A DNA stretch of 64,000 nucleotides from Burkholderiaceae bacterium (GCA_023266335.1 JAHFQJ010000001.1:81364-145363), one strand, 5' to 3'; counted from the first letter of the stretch, positions 30,162 to 39,412 are shown. Translations and numbers: made by a program. Notes: generated from the letters alone by a model not told the origin.

Positions 30162-30216
30162 AAAAGCCTATGAATTAGGGATAATCTCTAAAAAGTAGGC
30201 TTTTGGCTTTTATTCG
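30162..30216 (+). terminator. Terminator-like hairpin after acpP (AAAAGCCTA...TAGGCTTTT)
   Basis: 9-bp stem with a 25-nt loop region, T-rich downstream. Confidence 0.5.
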
Positions 30217-30240
30217 TTATTGTATTATATTACATGCCAA

Positions 30241-30270
30241 TCTCAATTTGATTTAAGGCAGGGCAAAGGT
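30241..30270 (+). repeat. Degenerate dispersed repeat B (TCTCAATTTGATTTAAGGCAGGGCAAAGGT)
   Basis: Similar to sequences at 5270, 39350, 40390, 49361. Confidence 0.4.
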
Positions 30271-30358
30271 AAAAATTGTGATATTATTAAAACCAAGTTT
30301 ATATACTAAAATTCCTCATAAATTTAATTTTATAAAATAAATGAAATAGGAGAGTAAT

Positions 30359-31606
30359 GTGAGTCGTCGTAGAATAGTTGTTACAGGTTTAGGAGCAGTG
30401 TCTCCAGTTGGTAATAATGTAGAAATCTCATGGCAAAATATTATAAATGGGCAGTCAGGTATTGCAGACATTACTAGATTTGACCACTCTACTTTTTCTG
30501 TACATTTTGCCGGTGAAGTAAAAAATTTCAATATTGAGGAATATATAACAGCAAAAGAAGCTAGGCATATGGATACCTTTATCCATTACGGCATTGCTGC
30601 AAGTGTGCAGGCAATTAAAGACGCAGGAGTTGATATAAATAATCCAATATTTAATCCGGAGCGTATTGGAGTAATTGTGGGTTCTGGTATCGGCGGTTTA
30701 CCTGTAATTGAAGAAAACAAAGAAGCTTTCTTAACTAAAGGTGCTAGACGAATATCTCCATTTTTAATACCAGCAGCAATTATCAATATGATATCAGGGC
30801 ATATATCAATTATGCATGGATTTGCTGGACCAAATATTGCAATAGTTACCGCCTGTACTACCGGTTTGCATTGCATAGGCGAGTCTGCACGTATGATTGA
30901 ATATGGCGATGCAGATATAATGATAGCTGGAGGTGCAGAAGCTACTATATCTCCTCTAGGGGTTGGCGGGTTTTCAAATATGAGGGCTTTATCGATACGC
31001 AATGATGACCCTAGTACAGCTTCAAGACCATGGGATAAAGATAGAGACGGCTTTGTTTTAGGTGAAGGTTCTGGTGTTTTAGTGTTGGAAGAATTAGAAC
31101 ATGCCAAAAAACGTGGTGCAAAAATTTATTGTGAAATTACTGGGTATGGACGAAGTGCAGATGCATATCATATGACAGCCCCATTAGAAGATGGAAGCGG
31201 AGCAATGCGCTGTATGAAAAATGCATTAAATAATGCCGGCATTAATCCGGATCAAGTTAATTATATTAATGCTCACGGCACATCTACACCGCTTGGCGAT
31301 ATTGCTGAAACTAAAGCTGTATGCGGCTTGTTGGGTGAACATGCTAAAAAAGTAGTGATTAGTTCTACTAAGTCAATGACCGGGCATCTATTAGGCGGTG
31401 CCGGCGGCTTAGAAAGTGTGTTTACTGCTTTAGCGCTTAAAAATCAAATTATTCCTCCAACTATTAATATATTTAATCAAGATCCGGAATGCATTCTTGA
31501 TTATTGCGCTAATCAAGCTAGAAATGCAAAAATTGATATTGCGCTTAAAAATTCATTTGGTTTTGGCGGAACAAACGGTACTTTAGTTATGCAGAAATTT
31601 AATTAA
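30359..31606 (+). CDS. fabF: Beta-ketoacyl-ACP synthase II
   Basis: RRRIVVTGLGAVSPVGNNVEISWQNIINGQSGI; TACTTGLHCIGES active-site Cys; INAHGTSTPLGDIAETKAV; KSMTGHLLGGAGG. Confidence 0.97.
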   Translation: MSRRRIVVTGLGAVSPVGNNVEISWQNIINGQSGIADITRFDHSTFSVHFAGEVKNFNIEEYITAKEARHMDTFIHYGIAASVQAIKDAGVDINNPIFNPERIGVIVGSGIGGLPVIEENKEAFLTKGARRISPFLIPAAIINMISGHISIMHGFAGPNIAIVTACTTGLHCIGESARMIEYGDADIMIAGGAEATISPLGVGGFSNMRALSIRNDDPSTASRPWDKDRDGFVLGEGSGVLVLEELEHAKKRGAKIYCEITGYGRSADAYHMTAPLEDGSGAMRCMKNALNNAGINPDQVNYINAHGTSTPLGDIAETKAVCGLLGEHAKKVVISSTKSMTGHLLGGAGGLESVFTALALKNQIIPPTINIFNQDPECILDYCANQARNAKIDIALKNSFGFGGTNGTLVMQKFN

Positions 31607-31868
31607 TTTTATATTCAAGAATGCTATGAAAGCTAATCCTGATCGTAAAATATGCTGTTTTGCATGGATAGATAAAGTAATTGTGGTGATGGACTGGAAG
31701 CGCGTAATATCTTAATGATAGAAAATTGCTTGTATTGACTTACGTGTCCAAATAATCACAAAGACCGAGTAAAATTTGCTTCCTTTAATGATGCTTATAA
31801 CGTAATCACCGCAAATAAAAAAGACAATGAATAATATTTTTATAGAATAAATCAAAATCAATAATATA

Positions 31869-32444
31869 ATGAATACACAAGAATTTTTAAATCAGCAGCT
31901 TGAATCTAAAATTGAAGAATTCAGCTTAAAAATAATCCATGCTCTAGAAGAAACTACTGCTATAGTAAAGCTAAAAAATTATAGCGAATTCATGTTATGG
32001 CTTCGTGATGAATTATCCTTTGAGCAATTAATGGATTTATGTGGAGTTGATTATTCCCACTATGCGAATTATGAAGGTGAAAGATATGCCGTTGTCTCTC
32101 ATTTATTATCGATAAAACATAATTCACGTTTACGGGTTAAGGTTTTTATTGACGAAGATAATCCAATTTTACCCTCAATAACTAAAATTTGGTCAAGTGC
32201 AAACTGGTATGAAAGAGAAGCATTTGATTTATACGGATTATTATTTGAAGGACATAATGATTTACGTAGAATATTAACAGACTACGGATTTATTGGTCAC
32301 CCTATGCAAAAAGACTTTCCAACTACTGGTTTTGTTGAAGTACGCTACGATGAAGAGCAAAAAAGGGTTATTTATCAGCCAGTTACAATTGAAGATAGAC
32401 AAATTACTCCTAGAATTATTAGAGAAGATAATTATGCTAAATAA
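31869..32444 (+). CDS. nuoC: NADH-quinone oxidoreductase subunit C
   Basis: [13 protein letters not shown]...[10 protein letters not shown]...[61 protein letters not shown]. Confidence 0.95.
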   Translation: MNTQEFLNQQLESKIEEFSLKIIHALEETTAIVKLKNYSEFMLWLRDELSFEQLMDLCGVDYSHYANYEGERYAVVSHLLSIKHNSRLRVKVFIDEDNPILPSITKIWSSANWYEREAFDLYGLLFEGHNDLRRILTDYGFIGHPMQKDFPTTGFVEVRYDEEQKRVIYQPVTIEDRQITPRIIREDNYAK

Positions 32445-32510
32445 TGATGATATGAAACACCAATTTTTGGTTAGGGTGCTTAAGAATAAATAGCCGGCAG
32501 TTTTATGTTT

Positions 32511-32675
32511 GGGATTGAGCAACTAATTTGATATCATTAATCATGCTACCGGATAAATCTGCCTGTTAGAATGAGCGTCATGTAGGTATCTATGGATTCC
32601 CGCATACGCGGAAATGACCAGAGTTTTGGTATTAGATAATATTCAGTTTATTTTTCAAATTACTTGTTCAATCCC
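32511..32675. mobile_element. MITE-like non-coding element with ~21-bp terminal inverted repeats
   Basis: Left GGGATTGAGCAACTAATTTGA, right (revcomp) GGGATTGAACAAGTAATTTGA (19/21); internal palindrome GGATTCCCGCATACGCGGAAATGACC; full-length similarity to 39135-39318. Confidence 0.75.
32594..32619. repeat. Dispersed palindromic repeat inside the MITE-like element
   Basis: GGATTCCCGCATACGCGGAAATGACC. Confidence 0.6.
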
Positions 32676-32780
32676 TTATATTTCAATTATTTGCATTATA
32701 TAAACATGTAGTTTATAAGGTTTAAGGTTTATTAAAAATTATCCTATAATATAGAATATAGAATTAAAATATAGGCAAAC

Positions 32781-34256
32781 ATGTTATCACCTTGCATTTT
32801 AATCATAGAAGATGAGCCGGATTTAAGAGAAATTTTAGTACTTACTATTATAAAAATGGGGTATAAGGCACTAGAAGCTGATACTATTGAAAAGGGAATA
32901 GCTCATATTCAATCTGATAATTCACAAATTAATCTTGTAATAACAGACATGCGTTTGCCGGATGCTTTAGGTACAGAAATTGTTAAGCATTGTTATAAAA
33001 TTGGTATTCCCAGCATTGTGATGACTGCATATGGAAGTACAGAAACAGCAATTCAAGCTTTAAAATTAGGGGCAGTTGATTATTTAATTAAGCCCGTTCC
33101 GTTAGATTCTTTGCGCAACAGAATATCAGAAATTTTAGATAAGAATTCTAATCTAGATAAAATTGACAAAAATGAATTTAATCAGCCGCACAACACTAAA
33201 AATTCAGAACATAATATTCATACTTGGCTGATCGGCAGTTCAAATATTATGCAGAAAGTTAAAGATACTATTTTGCAGTATGCTCAAAGCTTTGCTCCGG
33301 TAATGATTACAGGAGAATCAGGTTCAGGTAAAGAAAGAGTAGCTAAAGCCATACATCTGCACTCAAAGCGTAAAGGTAAATTTGTTGCTGTAAATTGCGG
33401 TGCTATTCCTGAAAATTTAATGGAAAGCGAGTTTTTTGGAGTTGCAAAAGGAGCATTTACAGGAGCTAACCAAGCAAGAATAGGGTTATTTGAAGAGGCA
33501 AATAACGGCACATTATTTTTAGATGAAATTGCAGAGTTGCCTCTAAATATGCAGACTAAACTATTGAGAGTTTTGCAGGAAAGAACAGTTAGAGCCTTAG
33601 GAAGTACACAAGAGCAAAATATAGATGTAAGAATTATTTGTGCAACGCATAAAGACATGCATGAAATGGTGAGTAAAGAAAAGTTCCGCCATGATTTATA
33701 TTATCGTATACATGTATTACCTCTGCCTCTGCCAAATTTAAATCAAAGAAGGGAAGATATACCTTTATTAATTAATAATATTCTTAACAATTTAAATAAA
33801 ATTTATCATCAAAATAAAAATATTACTCAAAAGGCTCTGAGTAAGTTATTAAATCATATTTATACTGGAAATATCAGAGAATTAGAAAATTTATTAGAAG
33901 CGGCATATGCTACTAATACAGAAGATATAGATAATATAAATATGCCGGTTAATATGATAAAAAAAGATCATGAAATAACTAATAATCAAGAAAGTATAAG
34001 GCATAATTTTGAAAATAATAATATTAATACGGCTGGTAATTTAGATAATATATTAATAGAAGATTCTATATCTTGTACGTTAGATATTAATATTAAATTT
34101 CCAATTAATTTACCTTCGGTATTAGCAGATATTGAAAGAAATTATATCAAAAAAGCTTTACTTAAATATAAATATAATCAATCTGCTGCTGCTAAATCTT
34201 TAAATCTAACTTTAAGGCAATTAAGATATCGTATAGAGCAGCTTCAAGTAGAATAA
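32781..34256 (+). CDS. Sigma-54-dependent NtrC-family response regulator
   Basis: Receiver (IIEDEPDLREILV, VITDMRLPDALG), AAA+ GESGSGKERVAKAIH, GAFTGA, C-terminal Fis-type HTH NQSAAAKSLNLTLRQLRYRIEQL. Confidence 0.94.
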   Translation: MLSPCILIIEDEPDLREILVLTIIKMGYKALEADTIEKGIAHIQSDNSQINLVITDMRLPDALGTEIVKHCYKIGIPSIVMTAYGSTETAIQALKLGAVDYLIKPVPLDSLRNRISEILDKNSNLDKIDKNEFNQPHNTKNSEHNIHTWLIGSSNIMQKVKDTILQYAQSFAPVMITGESGSGKERVAKAIHLHSKRKGKFVAVNCGAIPENLMESEFFGVAKGAFTGANQARIGLFEEANNGTLFLDEIAELPLNMQTKLLRVLQERTVRALGSTQEQNIDVRIICATHKDMHEMVSKEKFRHDLYYRIHVLPLPLPNLNQRREDIPLLINNILNNLNKIYHQNKNITQKALSKLLNHIYTGNIRELENLLEAAYATNTEDIDNINMPVNMIKKDHEITNNQESIRHNFENNNINTAGNLDNILIEDSISCTLDINIKFPINLPSVLADIERNYIKKALLKYKYNQSAAAKSLNLTLRQLRYRIEQLQVE

Positions 34257-34271
34257 ACATAAATAATTATA

Positions 34272-34844
34272 ATGATAAATTTAAAATTTATACAACATGG
34301 CTGGCTAAATATAAAAAGAATAATATCACCGAATTATAATCAGCGTCCTGATAATACTGATATTTCATTAATAGTCATACATAATATATCTTTACCTCCT
34401 GATAATTTTGATAATTATAAAAATGCTTATATTGATAAATTATTTACTAATTGCCTAGATCCTAAATCTCACCCATATTTTGAAAAAATTTATAATGTGC
34501 AGGTCAGCAGTCATTTTTTAATTCAAAGAGATGGAGAAATGATACAGTATGTTAATGTTAATGATAGGGCATGGCATGCTGGAAAATCTACATTTAATGG
34601 CGTGGAAAATTGTAATGATTATTCTGTAAGTATAGAATTAGAGGGTAGTGATAACACAAGGTTTACACCTGAGCAATATAAAAATTTAGTCTGTCTTATT
34701 AATTTCTTAAAAATAGCATATCCGTCCATTAAATATATAACTGGGCATAGTTATATTGCTCCGGTTAGAAAAACTGACCCAGGTCCATATTTTAAATGGG
34801 AAAATTTGAATCAAAAAATAGGCGATATAGTTTTATTATACTAG
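34272..34844 (+). CDS. ampD: 1,6-anhydro-N-acetylmuramyl-L-alanine amidase AmpD
   Basis: LIVIHNISLPP, VSSHFLIQRDGEMIQYVNVNDRAWHAGKSTFNGVENCNDYSVSIELEG, GHSYIAPVRKTDPGPYFKWE. Confidence 0.94.
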   Translation: MINLKFIQHGWLNIKRIISPNYNQRPDNTDISLIVIHNISLPPDNFDNYKNAYIDKLFTNCLDPKSHPYFEKIYNVQVSSHFLIQRDGEMIQYVNVNDRAWHAGKSTFNGVENCNDYSVSIELEGSDNTRFTPEQYKNLVCLINFLKIAYPSIKYITGHSYIAPVRKTDPGPYFKWENLNQKIGDIVLLY

Positions 34845-35043
34845 TCTAGATTAAAATAATTTAAACTTATGCTTGAATGTAGATTTATATTTTAAAAATA
34901 TTGTACAAGATTTTTATGCTATACTGATTTCATATCACATAATTATTTGATGATTATATTAGTATAATCCTGAAAGTGCTTGTATTTTGGAACGATGTTT
35001 ATTAATTTGACACAAAGTCATATAAAATGATTAAGGAACAAAA

Positions 35044-35697
35044 ATGGAATTAGCAGTTGAGGTATATTTAAACAACTCTAAAGTGCCAGCAAAATCAACA
35101 GAGCCAGTAGGTAAGGGTATAATAAAGGTTGCTGATATTATTGAAGTTGAAAAACAAGATTTAAAATGTATCCATACATACTTGACGTATTTTGCTAAAA
35201 GATACGAAAATTCAAAACCAGTTTGGGTTGATATTATTAAATATTTCCTTAATCATGACTTTGTTTCAATTTCTAATTCCATACAAGTTATCAGAAATAT
35301 AATTGATACAGTTAAGGTTGATATTACCGTGAATGGTAAAAAAAATGAATTAATGCGTGTTCCGGAAAACTTTGAAAAAGCTATGCATTTATTTAAAAAA
35401 GAGTTAGAAAATGTTGATTTGTTTCATGGTGCAATTACGAGTAGTATTGCTAAGTGTAAAAAATTTAATTTACGTAAAATAAATGTGGTATATAAGAATT
35501 CAGATGCTATATTTTCTTACTATACAAAATTAATTAATGAATTAGAAAAAGATACTTTAGAGCAAAATCCAGATGGTTCTTATGCAGTAAAGCAAGGTGG
35601 AGGCAGTTCGGCACAAGACGCAGCAGGTTATGCTATGCAGTCTGCTCAAGATAATAATGCTTTATCTAATAGGAGTTCTTTTAGTTCTGATTTATAA
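35044..35697 (+). CDS. Hypothetical protein, 217 aa, low-complexity Gly/Ser/Ala/Gln C-terminus
   Basis: Single ORF with AAGGAACAAAA-ATG RBS; tail KQGGGSSAQDAAGYAMQSAQDNNALSNRSSFSSDL. Confidence 0.7.
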   Translation: MELAVEVYLNNSKVPAKSTEPVGKGIIKVADIIEVEKQDLKCIHTYLTYFAKRYENSKPVWVDIIKYFLNHDFVSISNSIQVIRNIIDTVKVDITVNGKKNELMRVPENFEKAMHLFKKELENVDLFHGAITSSIAKCKKFNLRKINVVYKNSDAIFSYYTKLINELEKDTLEQNPDGSYAVKQGGGSSAQDAAGYAMQSAQDNNALSNRSSFSSDL

Positions 35698-35730
35698 TAT
35701 AATATTAGTTTATATTATAAATATAATAAA

Positions 35731-36753
35731 ATGTCTGACTCCCTATCTGAATTTCAGTTAATTGAACATTTTTTTGGCTCAATACCAAAACAAAATAACC
35801 CCTATATGCCTGAAGTAAATTTTCTTGGTATAGGAGATGATTGTGCATTATTTAATGATATAAGAAGCAATCATGATACTAGCTGGGCTGTCTCAAAAGA
35901 TTTACTTTTAGAAGGACGGCATTTTTTTGGTGATACAGATCCCTATAATTTAGGGCATAAATCTTTAGCAGTAAATTTATCTGACTTAGCCGCCATGGGA
36001 GCAACCCCCTGCTTTTTTTTACTAGGCATTGGTTTGCCCAGTTCAGACACATTATGGTTGGAAAGATTTACTAAAGGAATTCTTGATTTAGCCAATTATC
36101 ATAAATGCTTATTAATAGGCGGTGATACTACTAAAAGCAATAGTGATATTAGCATAAGTATCACCGTTATCGGGAAAGTGGATACCAAATCTGCATTAAA
36201 GCGTAATAATGCAAAAATTGGTGATGATATATGGGTTACAGGAACTTTAGGTGATGCAAGACTTGCTTTAGGAAGCTTATTAGGTGAATGGATAGTACCA
36301 GATTCAATATTTAATATTGTTAATCAAAAATTAGAACTTCCTATTCCTCGTGTAGAGTTAGGAGAAAATTTAGTAGGGATTGCAAATTCTGCTATAGATA
36401 TTTCAGATGGTTTAATCGGTGATTTAAATCATATTTTAACTCAATCAAATGTTAGTGCAGAAATACACATAGATAATCTGCCCCGTTCAGAAAGTTTACT
36501 GCAGCAGAATAGTTATATACAAAATATTTGCACACTTTCCGGAGGTGATGATTATGAATTATGTTTTACAGCCCCGCATAAAGCATTTCATGATATATTA
36601 GGTTTAAGTAAAAAATTTGATACTCCAATAACTTACATTGGTAAAGTTATACCTAAAGTCCAATATAAAAATATACAATTTATTGAGCATGGCATAATTA
36701 AAGAATTAGATTCAAAAATATTTAAAGGATTTGAACATTTTTCAATAATTTGA
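35731..36753 (+). CDS. thiL: Thiamine-monophosphate kinase
   Basis: SEFQLIEHFF, GIGDDCALF, SKDLLLEGRHFF, HKSLAVNLSDLAAMGATP, TGTLGDA, AIDISDGLIGDLNHI. Confidence 0.96.
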   Translation: MSDSLSEFQLIEHFFGSIPKQNNPYMPEVNFLGIGDDCALFNDIRSNHDTSWAVSKDLLLEGRHFFGDTDPYNLGHKSLAVNLSDLAAMGATPCFFLLGIGLPSSDTLWLERFTKGILDLANYHKCLLIGGDTTKSNSDISISITVIGKVDTKSALKRNNAKIGDDIWVTGTLGDARLALGSLLGEWIVPDSIFNIVNQKLELPIPRVELGENLVGIANSAIDISDGLIGDLNHILTQSNVSAEIHIDNLPRSESLLQQNSYIQNICTLSGGDDYELCFTAPHKAFHDILGLSKKFDTPITYIGKVIPKVQYKNIQFIEHGIIKELDSKIFKGFEHFSII

Positions 36754-36855
36754 ATATTATAATATTGTAATGGATAAATATTTCTTAAATAAAGCAATGG
36801 AAGATATGAAACATGAAATTGGCTGTATAAGTATAATAGCAAAGAAGATTAACTG

Positions 36856-36915
36856 GTGAGGCTGCAACAGTATTTTAACCGCAGCACAGATGTAAACTCA
36901 AGAACAATAAGTATA
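36856..36915 (+). repeat. Degenerate dispersed repeat B segment (GCAGCACAGATGTAAACTCAAGAACAATAAGTA)
   Basis: Aligns with GCAGCACAGACATAAATTCAAATAAGATAAGTA at 39371-39403. Confidence 0.5.
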
Positions 36916-36936
36916 TATAAAAATAATTTATTAAAA

Positions 36937-37677
36937 ATGGATAATGATAATCAATTTAACACTGTCGCTACAACATTAATAAGTCACTTAACTGAACTAA
37001 GAAAGCGTTTAATTAGAGCTTTTGCCTTAGTAATATGTTTATTTTTTATATTAGTACATTGGGCACCTCAAATTTATAATTTATTTATTTATCCATTAAA
37101 TAAATTGCTGCCTTCAAATAGCCATCTAGTTTTTGGTGATGTAACTAGTGCATTTATGGTACCTATAAAAGTTACTTTTTTACTTGCATTTTTAATTAGC
37201 CTTCCATGGGTACTATATCAAATTTGGGCATTTGTTGCTCCAGGCTTATATAATAATGAAAAGAAATTAATTTTACCTCTAATTTTGTCTAGTTACATGC
37301 TATTTTGGTTAGGTATATTTTTTGTTTATTTTGTCATATTACCTATGGTATTTAAGTTTATGGTAGGCTATAGTGCTTCCACCGGTACGCCTATGCTTAC
37401 ACAAGCGACAGAATATTTAGACTTTGTCATACAGTTATTTGTAAGCTTTGGCATTATATTTGAAATACCCGTCGCAATTATTATTTTAAATAAAATGGGT
37501 ATAATTGGTACTCATAAACTATCTCAAATGAGACCATACGTTATTGTGGCTTCTTTTATTATAGCTGCAGTTATAACTCCCCCAGATCCATTTTCGCAAA
37601 TTTTAATGGCAGTGCCAATTTGCCTATTATATGAATTAGGGCTTTTAATTGTAAAAAAATGGGGTAATAATTGTTAA
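36937..37677 (+). CDS. tatC: Sec-independent protein translocase TatC
   Basis: LISHLTELRKRLIRAFALVI, ITPPDPFSQILMAVPICLLYELGLLI; start moved past the repeat to MDNDNQFN. Confidence 0.95.
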   Translation: MDNDNQFNTVATTLISHLTELRKRLIRAFALVICLFFILVHWAPQIYNLFIYPLNKLLPSNSHLVFGDVTSAFMVPIKVTFLLAFLISLPWVLYQIWAFVAPGLYNNEKKLILPLILSSYMLFWLGIFFVYFVILPMVFKFMVGYSASTGTPMLTQATEYLDFVIQLFVSFGIIFEIPVAIIILNKMGIIGTHKLSQMRPYVIVASFIIAAVITPPDPFSQILMAVPICLLYELGLLIVKKWGNNC

Positions 37678-38567
37678 AAGAGTTATACAATTTAAAATCT
37701 TATTTTAGACTGCATAAAATTTTATTTTTATTTTTATTGGTAGTTTCTTATTTGCCTTTGGATATGATGCGTAATTTTGGTAAACTATGCGGCTATATAT
37801 TTTATTATGTTTCCCCCGGCTTCAAAAGAAAATTTATTGAAAATTATACTCAAGCAAACCCTGATGTAATTGGGAATAAGCGTAAAATTAGGCATGCATA
37901 CCAGCAAATGGGAAGTTTGATAGCAGAATTACCCTATATATGGTTAAATAATAATGCTTTATATAAAGTTAGCGGTGATATTGAAGTTATTAATGAATTA
38001 TTATATCAGCAAAAAGGGTTAATATTAGTTGGCTTGCATGGCGGGGCTTTTGAATTAATACCAAAATATATTATGCATAAGATTATATCTGATAATCCCT
38101 TGGAAACTAGCTTCACATCTATGTATAAAAAACCAAGTATTAATGTTATTGACAGTCTGCTTCTTAAAATAAGGCAAGAACAAAATATAAATATTGTACC
38201 TGCAAATGATGGAGGGATTAGAAAATTAATTAAATGCTTAAAGTTAGGGCAGATAACGGCTATTTTACCTGATCAGGTGCCGCAGTGGAATACAGGTGTT
38301 TGGGTTCATTTTTTTGATAAATTAGCTTATACAGGAATTTTACTGCATAAACTACATAAATTTTATGACACACCATTGATATTATGCCATATGCTGCAGA
38401 CCCAAAACGGCTGGAGATTTATAAGTAAGCAGATTTATATAGGCAGCACAGAACAAGAAAGCGCACAAATATTAAATAACCATTTAGAAGAATTAATTAA
38501 ACTAGACTATGAGCAGTATTTATGGGGATACAATAGATATAAAACCCCAAAAGGGGCTTCTTATTAG
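37671..38567 (+). CDS. lpxL: Lipid A biosynthesis lauroyl acyltransferase-like (LpxL/HtrB family)
   Basis: GLHGGAFELIPKY (HX4E), NIVPANDGGIRKLIKCLKLGQITAILPDQVPQWNTGVWVHFFDKLAYT. Confidence 0.88.
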   Translation: MLKELYNLKSYFRLHKILFLFLLVVSYLPLDMMRNFGKLCGYIFYYVSPGFKRKFIENYTQANPDVIGNKRKIRHAYQQMGSLIAELPYIWLNNNALYKVSGDIEVINELLYQQKGLILVGLHGGAFELIPKYIMHKIISDNPLETSFTSMYKKPSINVIDSLLLKIRQEQNINIVPANDGGIRKLIKCLKLGQITAILPDQVPQWNTGVWVHFFDKLAYTGILLHKLHKFYDTPLILCHMLQTQNGWRFISKQIYIGSTEQESAQILNNHLEELIKLDYEQYLWGYNRYKTPKGASY

Positions 38568-38609
38568 GTGAGCTAAATCTCATGAGATAAGTATATTTCG
38601 TAACTTTTA

Positions 38610-39128
38610 TTATAATATTTCTAAAAGTTTTTCTGCATGATTAATGGCTTTTACATTTCTCCAGTTATAAATTAATTCGCCATGCGTATTATATACAAAA
38701 GTGCTTCTCTGAACTCCACGGGCAATTTTTCCGTACATTTTTTTTTCTTTAATTACCTCAAACTGACGGCATAAAATCTCTTCCGTATCACTTAATAAAT
38801 TAAAAGGCAAAGCAAATTTTTGAGTAAAATTTTGATGAGACTTTAGATTATCTCTAGAAATTCCAATAATTACTACATTTTTTTCAGTAAAAATTTTATA
38901 CATATCGCGAAAATCTATAGCTTGTGTAGTGCATCCTGGCGTATTATCTTTAGGGTAGAAGTATAATACCACAGTTTTACTAGCTAAAGACGGATGATTA
39001 AAGGTAAAATTATCAATATGCGTGGTTACATATTCACCTTTAATTGATTTTAATAAATTAGGTGCAGATGAATTATCATTAAGTGTTTGTGTCTCGATTT
39101 CTTTAGTTTCTATCATAGTTATTTCCAA
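38610..39128 (-). CDS. bcp: Thioredoxin-dependent peroxiredoxin Bcp
   Basis: VVLYFYPKDNTPGCTTQAIDFRDMY...VVIIGISRDNLKSHQNFTQKFALPFNLLSDTEE. Confidence 0.94.
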   Translation of the reverse strand: MEITMIETKEIETQTLNDNSSAPNLLKSIKGEYVTTHIDNFTFNHPSLASKTVVLYFYPKDNTPGCTTQAIDFRDMYKIFTEKNVVIIGISRDNLKSHQNFTQKFALPFNLLSDTEEILCRQFEVIKEKKMYGKIARGVQRSTFVYNTHGELIYNWRNVKAINHAEKLLEIL

Positions 39129-39134
39129 GTCGGT

Positions 39135-39318
39135 GGGAGTGAATAAGTAATTTGAAAAATGAACTGCATTTATTATTTAACATTATATATCAAACTATGG
39201 TCATTCCCGCGTATGCAGGAATCCATATATCATTTCTGTGCAGGCATGATGATTGTTTTAACAGAGCCGGTTTATCCAGCAATGATTATTTAATATTATC
39301 TAATTAATGGAACAATCC
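39135..39318. mobile_element. MITE-like non-coding element, second full-length copy (opposite orientation to 32511-32675)
   Basis: Starts GGGAGTGAATAAGTAATTTGAAAAATGAACT; internal GGTCATTCCCGCGTATGCAGGAATCCATA; ends TCTAATTAATGGAACAATCC; aligns with the reverse complement of 32511-32675. Confidence 0.7.
39199..39224. repeat. Dispersed palindromic repeat inside the second MITE-like element
   Basis: GGTCATTCCCGCGTATGCAGGAATCC. Confidence 0.6.
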
Positions 39319-39349
39319 AAAGTATATATAAGTAGATATTATGCTTTCA

Positions 39350-39412
39350 TCTCAAACTGATTTAGGCAAGGCAGCACAGACATAAATTCAAATAAGATAA
39401 GTAGTGTATTTT
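39350..39412 (+). repeat. Degenerate dispersed repeat B
   Basis: TCTCAAACTGATTTAGGCAAGGCAGCACAGACATAAATTCAAATAAGATAAGTAGTG; similar to 30241 and 36856 segments. Confidence 0.5.

Noticed and set aside
30586-31107. Antisense 173-aa ORF in fabF
   Set aside because: fabF motifs are unambiguous on the plus strand; antisense translation is compositional.
33284-33658. Antisense 124-aa ORF in the NtrC-family regulator
   Set aside because: Covers the conserved AAA+ domain on the other strand; spurious.
36770-36859. 30-codon ORF between thiL and tatC
   Set aside because: No RBS, overlaps a dispersed repeat; not enough support to call a gene.
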